A DNA stretch of 64,000 nucleotides, from assembly GCA_964539785.1 (NCBI GenBank), contig CAZIJQ010000006.1, positions 8,329-72,328 of the forward strand, given 5' to 3'. Positions 42,789-51,518 of this stretch are shown piece after piece. This stretch comes from JABMPO01 sp964539785. GTDB taxonomy: Bacteria > Fidelibacterota > Marinisomatia > Marinisomatales > TCS56. How positions within the stretch are numbered: the stretch's first letter is position 1; each line of letters begins with the position of its first letter. The position numbers and the translations under genes are program-made. Below the pieces are notes generated by a model that saw nothing but the letters and a program-made list of their open reading frames with translations, did no database searches and was not told where the DNA came from.

Positions 42789-43547
42789 TTAACTGCAGGG
42801 ATCCAGTTTTTTTCTGAGTTTGATTTCCATACCGGGATTGAGAATTCCGTCGTTTGCTTCGAGCATTTCTTCGTTATCCATATACAGGATTATCCAAGCA
42901 AGTTCATCGCCAAATACTTTCCCGGCGATGGACCACAGGGTTTCGCCACTTGAAACAATATACTGGTAAAATTGAACCGGACATTTCTTGACTTCCGCAG
43001 CCGGTTTTAATAGATCCAGGAAGCGGTAGGGATATATGAGGTTTGGATTGGAGCCAATTTTTTCAATATTCCAGGCGTAAATTTTCTTCCACATCAGCCA
43101 GTCACCGTATTGCTGCTTGGCAATTTTGCTCAGAAAATCACCACGTTTGATCATGTAATCTTCGTAGAGGCTATCTGCGAAAACCACTTCCGGTTTTGGT
43201 ATTGGCGGCGTAATGATAACATTCTCGACCTGCGGTTCCGGTTCCCTGATTGTATCGGCTGCTGCCGGTTCGGCAATCTCTACGAATTCCGGCACTGGTA
43301 CTGATTCAACACTATCAATTATGGAAACTTCTTCCTCCTGGGGATCAGCTTGATCCACAACAATGGCTATTTCTGATTCCCCGCTTTTATCAAAATTCAG
43401 GTCGGTATTGTTCTCGCCCAACCCCAATCTCTGGGAATCGGTAGATTCCTCAGTTTGCTGCGGTGGATCAGGTGTAACCAATTCTTCTGTTTTTTTGGCA
43501 CACGATACCAGAAAAACGAATAGCAAAACTATGGTTAGTCTTTTCAT
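42789..43547 (-). CDS. Lipoprotein with two LysM domains
   Basis: 252 residues. A lipobox VSC lies near residue 16. A long Pro/Glu/Ser linker (about 22-120) precedes two LysM domains: about 128-180 (YMIKRGDFLSKIAKQQYGDWLMWKKIYAWN) and about 193-248 (YIVSSGETLWSIAGKVFGDELAWIILY). LysM binds GlcNAc-containing peptidoglycan, so the protein likely tethers a membrane to the cell wall. It heads an operon with the PAP2-like, birA and coaX genes. Confidence 0.9.
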   Translation of the reverse strand: MKRLTIVLLFVFLVSCAKKTEELVTPDPPQQTEESTDSQRLGLGENNTDLNFDKSGESEIAIVVDQADPQEEEVSIIDSVESVPVPEFVEIAEPAAADTIREPEPQVENVIITPPIPKPEVVFADSLYEDYMIKRGDFLSKIAKQQYGDWLMWKKIYAWNIEKIGSNPNLIYPYRFLDLLKPAAEVKKCPVQFYQYIVSSGETLWSIAGKVFGDELAWIILYMDNEEMLEANDGILNPGMEIKLRKKLDPCS

Positions 43548-43688
43548 TCCAAATCCTATCGGTAATTACAGCAATAATTATTCCAGATCAGTCTATATGG
43601 TCAATGTCATTTTCAGCAAAAAGTTCACGGTCTTATTACGAAAAGTATGGCCAAGTTGACCCTGAATTTACAAAAATTACTAAATATT

Positions 43689-45179
43689 TCAGGGATTGAA
43701 TTCACCAAAAACAGATCGCAGGACATCGGCGATTTCACCCAGCGTGCAGCGGTTCTTCACACAGTCGACAATATAAGGCAACAGGTTGTTATCATTACTG
43801 GAAGCAGCTTTTGACAGTCGGCCCAATTGTGTCCGGGCTGATGTATTATCCCGTTGTGACATAAATTGCCGTACGTGATTTTGCTGTTTTTGTACTGCCG
43901 TCTCATCAATGCTCGTAATCGTCGGTTCCACGATCTGGTCATCGACATATTTATTTACACCTACCAGCAGAGTCTTCCCGCTGTCAATATTGCGCTGGTG
44001 TTCGTAAGCACTGGTTGCGATTTCATTCTGGATCCAGCCTTGCTCAATAGCCCGGACCGCTCCGCCCAGTCCGTCAATTTTATCAATCAGTTCCTGAGCT
44101 TCGGCGGCGATGTCATCGGTCATTTTTTCGATTACATAACTTCCGCCAAAGGGATCGGGATGCTCAGGAATGCCCGTTTCTTCAGCGATAACCTGCTGGG
44201 TCCGCAGAGCCAGACGAGCCGCCTCTGCACTGGGTAAAGCCAGGGCTTCATCACGGCTATTGGTATGCAATGACTGGGTTCCACCCAGGATCGCTGATAA
44301 GGCCTGGATGCTGGTGCGAACCACATTGTTGTCAATTTGCTGTGCTGTGAGGGTGGAGCCGCCAGTTTGAGTGTGGAATCTCAACATCAAGGCTTTGGGA
44401 TTCGTTACGCCAAATCGTTCTTTCATTGTCGTCGCCCACAACCGTCGGGCTGCCCGGAATTTGGCGATCTCAGTCAGAAATCCATTGTGGGCATTAAAGA
44501 AAAATGACAATCGGGCGCCAAAAACATTGACATCCAACCCGGCGTCTATGGCAGCCTGTACATAGGCTATTCCGTTGGCCAGGGTAAAGGCTAATTCCTG
44601 CGCCGCGGTACTGCCGGCCTCACGTATATGATAGCCGGAAATTGAAATCGTATTCCATTTCGGTATGTGACTGGCGCAAAATCGGAAGGTATCGGTTACC
44701 AGCCGCATGGAAGGTCCGGGAGGATAGATATAGGTTCCCCTGGCAATGTATTCCTTGAGGATATCATTTTGGATTGTTCCCCGAAGCCGCTCCGTTGGTA
44801 CGCCGGTTTCTTCAGCAACAACAATGTACATTGCCAGTAAGATGGCAGCAGTGGAGTTGATCGTCATCGAAGTTGAGACTTGCCCCAGTGGAATATCCCG
44901 AAACAGACGGTGCATATTATCAATGGTGGCGATTGGAACTCCGACTCGTCCAACCTCACCGTCTGCCATTGGATGATTGGAATTATAACCGATCTGGGTC
45001 GGCAGATCAAATGCCACTGATAAACCCATAACGCCCTGTTCCAGTAGATACTTATAGCGTCGATTCGATTCTTCAGCTGATGAAAATCCTGCATACTGAC
45101 GGGTGGTCCACAAACGGGACCGGTACATCTCAGGATATAGTCCCCGTGTAAAGGGATAATCCCCCGGTTTTTCAATCAT
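43689..45179 (-). CDS. Methylmalonyl-CoA mutase large-subunit catalytic domain
   Basis: 496 residues. The N-terminus (YPFTRGLYPEMYRSRLWTTRQYAGF) and MGLSVAFDLPTQIG are characteristic, as are LRGTIQNDILKEYIARGTYIYPP, MRLVTDTFRFC, and the substrate-binding region around RFHTQTGGSTLTAQ. The mutase interconverts methylmalonyl-CoA and succinyl-CoA using adenosylcobalamin. The cobalamin-binding domain is absent, so it must be supplied by a separate small subunit outside the window. The usual 30 residues before YPFTRG are missing, as in split-subunit mutases. The ATG overlaps the stop of the upstream DnaJ-domain gene. Confidence 0.92.
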   Translation of the reverse strand: MIEKPGDYPFTRGLYPEMYRSRLWTTRQYAGFSSAEESNRRYKYLLEQGVMGLSVAFDLPTQIGYNSNHPMADGEVGRVGVPIATIDNMHRLFRDIPLGQVSTSMTINSTAAILLAMYIVVAEETGVPTERLRGTIQNDILKEYIARGTYIYPPGPSMRLVTDTFRFCASHIPKWNTISISGYHIREAGSTAAQELAFTLANGIAYVQAAIDAGLDVNVFGARLSFFFNAHNGFLTEIAKFRAARRLWATTMKERFGVTNPKALMLRFHTQTGGSTLTAQQIDNNVVRTSIQALSAILGGTQSLHTNSRDEALALPSAEAARLALRTQQVIAEETGIPEHPDPFGGSYVIEKMTDDIAAEAQELIDKIDGLGGAVRAIEQGWIQNEIATSAYEHQRNIDSGKTLLVGVNKYVDDQIVEPTITSIDETAVQKQQNHVRQFMSQRDNTSARTQLGRLSKAASSNDNNLLPYIVDCVKNRCTLGEIADVLRSVFGEFNP

Positions 45180-45925
45180 GAGAATTGCCGCTCTTGTTTG
45201 ATATTTTGATAGGCTGCGTTGACAGCCTTGAATTTTTCTTCCGCCAGATTTTGCAGATCCTGTCCCAGGTGGGCAACCTTATCCGGATGATATTTATTAG
45301 CCATTTTCCGATAGGCTTTCTTGATTTCGGGGACTGCAGTATCGACGTCAATTTCCAGAATTTTATAGGCGCTATCAGTTTCTTTTACAAACATGGCACG
45401 GATGGAATCGAAATCATTGCTGTTTACATTCAGGTAATTAGCGATTCGCTGAATTACTACGATTTCATCATTGTGGATTTGACCATCTGATTGAGATAGT
45501 CCGAATAAAACATGAATTAATTCCAGACGACTGGGATGATCCATGGATTGCTGTATCTGACGACAAACATCCCGCAGAGGATAATCCTGTTCGACAATAT
45601 CACGGAACAATAGCATCAGGTCATGGGCATTTTGCGGACCGAATTGTCGTACCAGAAATTGTTTTACATAATCCAATTCGGATTTTAACATTTTGCGATC
45701 GGCTCTCATAACAACCGCAAACAGTACCAGTAACGAAACCGCGAAATCGCCTGGCTGAGTTCGATTTGGCGACCGGGTGCTGCGAAATCCACCCCTGAAA
45801 TTTGTTGAACCATCCCCACCTGGCGATTCACTCATTGTTGCCAGGGCGTAACCAATAATACCCCCGATGGGTCCCCCCAGAGCCCAACCGATTCCTCCCC
45901 ACATAACCCGTTTACCTAAACCCAT
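45176..45925 (-). CDS. TerB/DjlA-like J-domain protein
   Basis: 249 residues. The N-terminus has Gly-rich membrane-like segments (about 5-30; GWALGGPIGGIIGYALA). A TerB-like helical domain follows (about 60-165; DFAVSLLVLFAVVMRADRKMLKSELDYVKQFL). The C-terminal J-domain (about 185-245; AYKILEIDVDTAVPEIKKAYRKMANKYHPDK) has an intact HPD motif for DnaK activation. The DjlA family has the same order of parts. Its gene is inserted in a carboxylase/mutase operon, four bases overlapping the mutase. It may be a chaperone for that enzyme system, but this is speculative. Confidence 0.88.
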   Translation of the reverse strand: MGLGKRVMWGGIGWALGGPIGGIIGYALATMSESPGGDGSTNFRGGFRSTRSPNRTQPGDFAVSLLVLFAVVMRADRKMLKSELDYVKQFLVRQFGPQNAHDLMLLFRDIVEQDYPLRDVCRQIQQSMDHPSRLELIHVLFGLSQSDGQIHNDEIVVIQRIANYLNVNSNDFDSIRAMFVKETDSAYKILEIDVDTAVPEIKKAYRKMANKYHPDKVAHLGQDLQNLAEEKFKAVNAAYQNIKQERQFS

Positions 45926-45931
45926 TAATAT

Positions 45932-46441
45932 TTATTCTCCTTCAATTCGGACCAGTAAATCACCTTTGTTTTTCGATTGCCCCTGTTTAACCATGATTTC
46001 GACTATTGTTCCGGTTTTAGCAGCAATAATTTCATTTTCCATTTTCATCGCTTCGAGGATCAGGAGTTTCGTACCCTTAGTTACCTGATCTCCGGGTTGC
46101 ACGAAAATTTGTTTTACCAATCCCGGAATCGGTGAAATTATGTTTTGGGATGATCCTTCGACCGATTTATTCAGTCCGAATTTTTCAAGTAATATCTGGG
46201 TCTCATCTTTCAGTTGGACCGTAAATGATTGCTGGTTCAACGTTATTCGATAGCCGCCATTTTTTTTGGTCAAGCTCAAATAATAGGATTTACCGTTAAT
46301 CAATAACGAGTAAGAATATGGACTGAGACGCATACAGTCAATTTGTTGTTTTGAATTGTTGATAGCGACTTTGAAGCCATACGCCTGAGGCTCAACACAA
46401 AATTCTACAATGTTTTCATTAATAATTGCTTGAAATTTCAT
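45932..46441 (-). CDS. Biotin carboxyl carrier domain protein (acyl-CoA carboxylase)
   Basis: 169 residues. The C-terminal domain (about 95-168) is a biotinyl/lipoyl attachment fold with the biotinylation motif EAMKMENE near residue 130 and the flanking VFVQPGDQVTKGTKLLIL. The N-terminal 90 residues are a small linker/beta domain, not the usual BCCP sequence. It probably carries biotin between the carboxylase encoded next to it and a carboxyltransferase not seen here. It overlaps the biotin carboxylase stop by four bases. Confidence 0.9.
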   Translation of the reverse strand: MKFQAIINENIVEFCVEPQAYGFKVAINNSKQQIDCMRLSPYSYSLLINGKSYYLSLTKKNGGYRITLNQQSFTVQLKDETQILLEKFGLNKSVEGSSQNIISPIPGLVKQIFVQPGDQVTKGTKLLILEAMKMENEIIAAKTGTIVEIMVKQGQSKNKGDLLVRIEGE

Positions 46442-47940
46442 TGCAATTCCTGGCTACGCCCATTGCTTTTCCAACTGGAAATTGATTGGTGATTGTTCTT
46501 TAATTCCGGTTTTTTATTGACGGTTGTATGGTGAACGCCCGCTGCGATACCAAGGATATCACGTTTATGCTCGATATTAGAAAATTTATCCTTTCGAATT
46601 TCTTCAATTTGATCGGCTATGAAATGAGTATCATAAATTCCAGATAGAAATTGCTGATTTTCCATGATCGCCAGACAAAATGGTATAACAGTTTCCAGTC
46701 CAACGATATGAAATTCAGACAGTGCCCGGTGCATGCCGGAGATTGCGCCAGCTCTGGTTGAGCCATGAACGATCAATTTACCGAGTAGCGGGTCATAATA
46801 GGGCGTCACTTCCTCGCCAACCCGTAACCCATGATCAAGGCGGACGCCGAATCCATCGGGCAGCACCAATTCATGAATTGTTCCAACTGAAGGAGTGAAA
46901 TTATTATAACCATCTTCAGCATAGATCCGGCATTCGATGGCATGGCCGTGAAAACTGATATCCTGCTGAGTGTGTTCGAGCTTATCACCATAAGCGATAT
47001 TAATCTGTTGGCGAACAAGATCGATTCCGGTGATTAACTCGGTTACCGGATGCTCCACCTGCAGCCGGGTATTCATCTCCAGAAAATAATAGTTATGGTG
47101 CGCATCGACCAGAAATTCGACAGTACCGGCACCGGTATAGTTGACCGATTTGGTTAATTCGACAGCTTTATCCATCATAATCTGGCGCAAATTATCATCG
47201 ATAAAGGGTGAGGGGGATTCCTCAATAATTTTTTGATAGCGGCGCTGAATCGAACATTCACGTTCTCCCAGGGCGATACAATTCCCGTGTTGATCAGCTA
47301 GAATCTGGATTTCAATATGGTGGGGCTTCTCCAAATATTTTTCTATATAAACGCGGTCATCTGCAAAAGAAGAAATGGCTTCGGAACGGGCGCGATCCAG
47401 TAAATCGAGCAAATCTTTTTCGTCGTAAACTATTCGCATACCCTTACCACCACCGCCACCGGCGGCCTTGATGAGTACGGGATAGCCAATTTCGCGGGCA
47501 ATTAAATGGGGATCATCACCACCGTTCAGAGGACGTTCCAAACCGGGTACCACCGGGACTCCGGCCTTGAGGGCTGTTTGCCGGGCTAATGTTTTATCGC
47601 CCATTTCCCGGATTGCTTTGGATGGCGGTCCAATCCAACTGATACCTTGATCAGTGATTGCATTGGCAAAACTGATGCTTTCTGATAAGAATCCATAGCC
47701 GGGATGGATTGCTTCAGCGCCGGACTGCTCAGCAATTTCCAAAATCCGTTCTGTATTCAAATAACTTTCCGAGGCGGGTGCGGGGCCCAGATAATAGGCT
47801 TCGTCGGCCATCAAAATATGGGGAGCTGTCCGGTCAGCAGCGGAATAAACACCAATCGTTTTAATCCCCATTTCCCGGCAGGTACGTATTACCCTGATTG
47901 CAATCTCCCCGCGATTCGCTACCAAAATCTTTTTATACAT
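46438..47940 (-). CDS. accC: Biotin carboxylase (acetyl/propionyl-CoA carboxylase, biotin carboxylase subunit)
   Basis: 500 residues. ATP-grasp motifs: KKILVANRGEIAIRVIRTCREMGI at the N-terminus, IHPGYGFLSES near residue 80, KAAGGGGGKGMRIV (Gly-rich ATP loop) near residue 160, and YFLEMNTRLQVEHPVTE near residue 285. It uses ATP and bicarbonate to carboxylate the biotin carrier. The C-terminal 50 residues extend past the bacterial AccC core (about 450), as in propionyl-CoA carboxylase alpha chains. Together with the mutase this suggests propionyl-CoA metabolism, but acetyl-CoA use cannot be excluded. Confidence 0.94.
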   Translation of the reverse strand: MYKKILVANRGEIAIRVIRTCREMGIKTIGVYSAADRTAPHILMADEAYYLGPAPASESYLNTERILEIAEQSGAEAIHPGYGFLSESISFANAITDQGISWIGPPSKAIREMGDKTLARQTALKAGVPVVPGLERPLNGGDDPHLIAREIGYPVLIKAAGGGGGKGMRIVYDEKDLLDLLDRARSEAISSFADDRVYIEKYLEKPHHIEIQILADQHGNCIALGERECSIQRRYQKIIEESPSPFIDDNLRQIMMDKAVELTKSVNYTGAGTVEFLVDAHHNYYFLEMNTRLQVEHPVTELITGIDLVRQQINIAYGDKLEHTQQDISFHGHAIECRIYAEDGYNNFTPSVGTIHELVLPDGFGVRLDHGLRVGEEVTPYYDPLLGKLIVHGSTRAGAISGMHRALSEFHIVGLETVIPFCLAIMENQQFLSGIYDTHFIADQIEEIRKDKFSNIEHKRDILGIAAGVHHTTVNKKPELKNNHQSISSWKSNGRSQELQ

Positions 47941-47990
47941 GCTTAAAACTAAGCAGTTTCCAATTTGCGAAAAAGTTATATTCTGTACCT

Positions 47991-48530
47991 ATGAAAATAC
48001 CATTTAGAACCAGGTTGTTGCTCTGGTGGCTGCGAAAGAGTCATCGACAAAAGCAATCTGAGAGCGGAAGATTGGCTTTTAGAGACGGGGGTGTTGGCTT
48101 AAAAAGAGTAATAATTATATTCCCCGAAAATGAATCTGACATCCGGATTGCCAGGTATTTTTTAAAATCAATTTTGAATAATGATGAAGTTGAAATAGTT
48201 ATTTTAGGAAAAGGTCAATTAACCAACGCTGACCAATATGATGGAAAAGTAAAAGCACAAAAATATTGTGACGAAGATTTTACCTTTTGGGGAGGTGTGA
48301 AGACCGCCAGTCTTAATAAATTGTTTCCTGACCCATTAGATGCGATAATTGATTTGAATTCAGAGTTCAACATTCAAACGGCAATGATTTCCAGATTTTC
48401 TAAGGCTGCGCTGCGGGTTGGATTCAAATCGAAATATTCCTATCATTTTTTTAATATTGAAATAGATCATAAACCAGAAACCTTTGTTGAACAGGGGTAT
48501 ATAAGTATCCAAAAATTAATGGGTCTGTAA
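47991..48530 (+). CDS. DUF6913-family protein
   Basis: 179 residues from the ATG at 47991. The beginning is basic, possibly membrane-associated (MKIPFRTRLLLWWLRKS). Then a Rossmann-like pattern follows (KRVIIIFPENESDIRIARYF, VEIVILGKG, DAIIDLNSEFNIQTAMISRFSKAALRVGF), which matches the DUF6913 family common in Bacteroidota, often next to GlmU or isoprenoid genes. No catalytic residues are known. The stop overlaps the ATG of the next gene (TAATG), so the two are translationally coupled. Confidence 0.7.
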   Translation: MKIPFRTRLLLWWLRKSHRQKQSESGRLAFRDGGVGLKRVIIIFPENESDIRIARYFLKSILNNDEVEIVILGKGQLTNADQYDGKVKAQKYCDEDFTFWGGVKTASLNKLFPDPLDAIIDLNSEFNIQTAMISRFSKAALRVGFKSKYSYHFFNIEIDHKPETFVEQGYISIQKLMGL

Positions 48531-49735
48531 TGCATTATTATATTTTTGAAGATAGTCTGGCAATGGATTTTTATCCATTGACTGTAACTCGTGCCGCGTT
48601 TGAGTTGCGCTACGGGGCCTTTACTTTTATCGAGAGGATCCAAAAACTCCTAAAAACAGATCGAATATCAGTTATAGCCAGGGATGAATTGGCGCCTATC
48701 CTGCAAGAACGCTATCCCCATTCAGAGATCAATCCACTAAAGGTTCGGGAAGGTGTATGGCTTTTAGGCAATGTGTTGTGGACTAAGTTGGCAATCAAAA
48801 ATATCTGTGATAACGCCCCAGCTATATACCAACAGGATGGACGAATTATCGCAGCCAAATTATCGGAAAAAAATAGCCGTAATTGGGTCGATAATGGTGG
48901 TCCAATTACTGGAGATACTGACTTTGGCTTGCCTTCGTTAAACCTGGAATTACCGGTAATGCGTTATTTGTGGGATTTAATTGAAAGTACTGAGATCGCC
49001 CTGGAGGATGATGCTCAATTTTTTGATTTGGGAAACCATGCTCTGGCAGTAGCAAATGGGATCGTCTTGGTTAACGCTGACCGGATATATATTGCGACTC
49101 CTGAACTTGTTAAACCCCAGGTCTGTATTGATGCGACTGATGGTCCGGTGATAATTGATGAAGGGGTAGCAGTTGGCGCGGGAGCGATAATAATGGGTCC
49201 GGTCTATATTGGAAAAGACGCTCGGATCTCTGCCAATGCAATTATCCGTTCCGGTTCGATTATCGGACCAGCCTGCAATGTGGGAGGGGAAGTCGTAAAA
49301 TCAATTTTTCAGGGTTATACGAATAAATCTCATGGCGGGTTTATGGGTAACAGTTATCTGGGCGAATGGGTAAATATTGGCGCCGGGACTAACTGCAGTA
49401 ACCTGAAAAATAATTACCGGCCAATTAAAGTTCAAATAAATGAAAAAGTTATAGAAACCGGTTTAACTCATGTGGGGGTGTTTATGGGTGACCATTGTAA
49501 AACCGGTATTGGCTTAAAGATTAATGGAGGCTTGACTTTTGGTTTAGCGTGCAGTATTGTAAGCAATGAATTACTTCAGGGAGACATACCTTCATTTTCA
49601 TTTATCTATAATGATATTAAGAGTAAATATCTGATTAATAAATTTTTAGAAACAGCGGAAATTGTGATGAATCGCAGGCAAATTCTTTTAACTGATGCAT
49701 TAAGAATTTTATATGAAACAATCTATATCGGATAG
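48530..49735 (+). CDS. GlmU-like bifunctional UDP-GlcNAc synthesis protein (FCB type)
   Basis: 401 residues. The N-terminal half (about 1-180) is a nucleotidyltransferase-like domain without the usual GxGTRM loop (YYIFEDSLAMDFYPLTVTRAAFELRYG). The C-terminal half (about 200-380) is a left-handed beta-helix with hexapeptide repeats (VAVGAGAIIMGPVYIG, DARISANAIIRSGSIIGPACNVGG, MGNSYLGEWVNIGAGTNCSNLKNN, HVGVFMGDHCKTGIGLKIN). This is the alternative GlmU family of Bacteroidetes and relatives, thought to make UDP-GlcNAc, though the nucleotidyltransferase activity is unproven. Coupled to the DUF6913 gene. Confidence 0.85.
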   Translation: MHYYIFEDSLAMDFYPLTVTRAAFELRYGAFTFIERIQKLLKTDRISVIARDELAPILQERYPHSEINPLKVREGVWLLGNVLWTKLAIKNICDNAPAIYQQDGRIIAAKLSEKNSRNWVDNGGPITGDTDFGLPSLNLELPVMRYLWDLIESTEIALEDDAQFFDLGNHALAVANGIVLVNADRIYIATPELVKPQVCIDATDGPVIIDEGVAVGAGAIIMGPVYIGKDARISANAIIRSGSIIGPACNVGGEVVKSIFQGYTNKSHGGFMGNSYLGEWVNIGAGTNCSNLKNNYRPIKVQINEKVIETGLTHVGVFMGDHCKTGIGLKINGGLTFGLACSIVSNELLQGDIPSFSFIYNDIKSKYLINKFLETAEIVMNRRQILLTDALRILYETIYIG

Positions 49736-49848
49736 GTATAGATCAGTGGCAGCTTATTGTGAATAAATTTGATGAAAAAAATAACAAATACTATTGACGA
49801 ACTACTGTCTATCGGTTATATTGCGCCCGATTTTTTAGGAATAAATTT

Positions 49849-50235
49849 ATGTTAGAAGGTATAATCTGTCCAGTTTGTGAATCTACTCTTGAGGAAAAAA
49901 ATCTAAAAGAGTCTCTGGTATGTCAATTTTGTAAGGTTGATTTACGTGATCGTAAATATCTTGATTTCCTTGAATATTTGATGACTCATGGTATTGTTGA
50001 AAACCTTGATTTCTTCGACACTAACGTTTACAGCGAAGATATCGAGCGTCTGGAACCTTCCGATGAAGAAGATATTGATCCAACTCAATTCGAGCAGAAA
50101 AAGGATACTTTCAGCCTGTATGAAAATGAGATGGAAAACCAGGCTCAGGAAGATACAGGTCCGAAATATGATGATTTTGAAGGTATTGAGGAAGATTGGG
50201 AAGAATTTAATCGCAGAGAATTTGAAGGTTTCTAA
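49849..50235 (+). CDS. Zinc-ribbon acidic protein
   Basis: 128 residues. An N-terminal zinc ribbon (about 6-32) uses CPVCES and CQFCKV as its two CxxC knuckles. The remainder (about 60-128) is acidic and apparently disordered, with Asp/Glu-rich stretches (PSDEEDIDPTQFEQ, EGIEEDWEEFNRREFEGF). The layout resembles small proteins that bind RNA polymerase or ribosomal factors, but no family is recognised. It lies 24 bases ahead of the DUF3467 gene in the same direction. Confidence 0.6.
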   Translation: MLEGIICPVCESTLEEKNLKESLVCQFCKVDLRDRKYLDFLEYLMTHGIVENLDFFDTNVYSEDIERLEPSDEEDIDPTQFEQKKDTFSLYENEMENQAQEDTGPKYDDFEGIEEDWEEFNRREFEGF

Positions 50236-50259
50236 ATCTTTTAATCCACAGGTAAGATA

Positions 50260-50568
50260 ATGGAAAAAAAGCAAAAAACTCAGCAAATCAACATTGAACT
50301 TGATCAGGAAGTCAGTAGTGGAGAATATGCCAATTTTGTGGTAGTGACACATTCCTCTGCCGAATTTGTAATGGATTTCACCCGAATTTTACCAGGTGTT
50401 TCCAAGGCCAAAGTTCATTCACGTCTAATAATGGCTCCTCAGCATGCCAAAGCCTATTTGATGGCCTTACAGGATAATATTCGGAAATTTGAAGAGAAAT
50501 ACGGCGAGATAAAAAATCCTAGAGCACCATTTGGCATGAAACCACCGGATACTGTTCTTCCTAATTAG
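50260..50568 (+). CDS. DUF3467 domain protein
   Basis: 102 residues matching DUF3467: INIELDQEVSSGEYANFVVVTHSSAEFVMDFTRILPGVSKAKVHSRLIMAPQHAKAYLMAL, with the motif YANF..THS.AEFV..F near residue 25. These small bacterial and archaeal proteins have no known function; the compact beta-alpha pattern suggests a nucleic-acid or protein-binding role. The stop overlaps the stop of the convergent PAP2 gene by 8 bases. Confidence 0.88.
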   Translation: MEKKQKTQQINIELDQEVSSGEYANFVVVTHSSAEFVMDFTRILPGVSKAKVHSRLIMAPQHAKAYLMALQDNIRKFEEKYGEIKNPRAPFGMKPPDTVLPN

Positions 50569-51169
50569 GTATATTTATTTGTTCCGCTGGGCCAGCATAC
50601 CATACCCAGGTTCGCCCTCTTTTCAATTCCCGCATTTTCAGTACAACCCAGAACGTTAGCCAAATCCAGGCAATTGTATAGCCGAATAAGGCACCGAATA
50701 GTACATCACCGGGGTAGTGTACGCCAACATAGATGCGACTGAATGCAACTACGGTTGCAAGAATAAACAAGGGCGTTCGCCATCGATTATAGAAATATCC
50801 AATGATTGTTGCCAATGCAAACATATTGGCAGCATGATTGGACACAAAACCGTATTTACCACCACGACCTACCAGCAGATTTATCAATTCCGGCATTGCG
50901 CGACTGGGTCGTAATCGCCCAATAAAGGGCTTGATAACTTGAGCGGCAATAATATCAGTCGTAATAATTGTCAGAATTAGGATTACGGCGGCGATTTTCC
51001 CCCGCTTACCTCCCCGGATTATTAATCCCAGCCAAACTATGAAAATTGGAATTATCCAGATATCCTGGTTGGTAATTATAGGCATCAAGAAATCAAACAC
51101 CGAGTTACTGATGGTGCCATTGAAGAAAAAAAATATTTGTTTGTCCAGTTTGTCCAGTGCTGCGATCAT
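50561..51169 (-). CDS. PAP2 superfamily phosphatase
   Basis: 202 residues with six membrane helices. The three PAP2 motifs are intact apart from one change: KPFIGRLRPSR (KxxxxxxRP) near residue 79, VSNHAANMFALATIIG (PSNH-type, Pro replaced by Val) near residue 107, and SRIYVGVHYPGDVLFG (SRxxxxxHxxxD) near residue 143. Such enzymes dephosphorylate phosphatidic acid, undecaprenyl pyrophosphate or related lipids in the membrane. It lies convergent with DUF3467 and is transcribed alone. Confidence 0.9.
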   Translation of the reverse strand: MIAALDKLDKQIFFFFNGTISNSVFDFLMPIITNQDIWIIPIFIVWLGLIIRGGKRGKIAAVILILTIITTDIIAAQVIKPFIGRLRPSRAMPELINLLVGRGGKYGFVSNHAANMFALATIIGYFYNRWRTPLFILATVVAFSRIYVGVHYPGDVLFGALFGYTIAWIWLTFWVVLKMRELKRGRTWVWYAGPAEQINIPN

Positions 51170-51390
51170 GATTTAGAATAATTGCCTTTTGCTATATAAA
51201 TTACTACTGAACAGAGATTATTAAAATGATTCCAATGGGAATACTAAAGTTTTCGGAGTAATTACTCATAAAATTCTTGACCTGTGTTTGTATTTGATCT
51301 AATTTTCAAACAGAATTAAGCAGGATTGCGAAGAGAGAACTGGTGGTTTCCCCCGCTCCCAGTTTCAAGCGTCCTGCTTATTTTTTTAAA

Positions 51391-51417
51391 AAAGGCTTCC
51401 TATTTGGAAGCCTTTTT
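51391..51417 (-). terminator. Terminator of the etf transcript
   Basis: AAAGGCTTCC (51391-51400) pairs with GGAAGCCTTT (51406-51415, 5-base loop); on the minus strand it is followed by a run of T. It lies just downstream of the small membrane peptide gene at 51426-51518. Confidence 0.85.
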
Positions 51418-51425
51418 AATTTACT

Positions 51426-51518
51426 CTATTTGCGTTTGGTCAGCCAGTGTCTCAAAGTAAGGATAAGTACAATTATCCCCACAATGAATAGCAGGTTGGC
51501 AACAATGATACTTATCAA
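51426..51518 (-). CDS. Candidate 30-residue single-pass membrane peptide coupled to etfA
   Basis: 30 codons starting at a TTG whose last two bases form the TGA stop of etfA (TTGA overlap) and ending in TAG before the terminator. The peptide has one strongly hydrophobic segment (IIVANLLFIVGIIVLILTL) and ends in basic residues (HWLTKRK), the usual topology of small bacterial membrane peptides. It is too short to be found by length-based gene calling. Whether it is translated is unproven, but the overlap, hydrophobicity and terminator position support it. Confidence 0.5.
   Translation of the reverse strand: MISIIVANLLFIVGIIVLILTLRHWLTKRK

Noticed and set aside
49772..49855. 27-codon frame overlapping the start of the zinc-ribbon gene
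   Set aside because: Could be a leader peptide but has no ribosome site or recognisable features.
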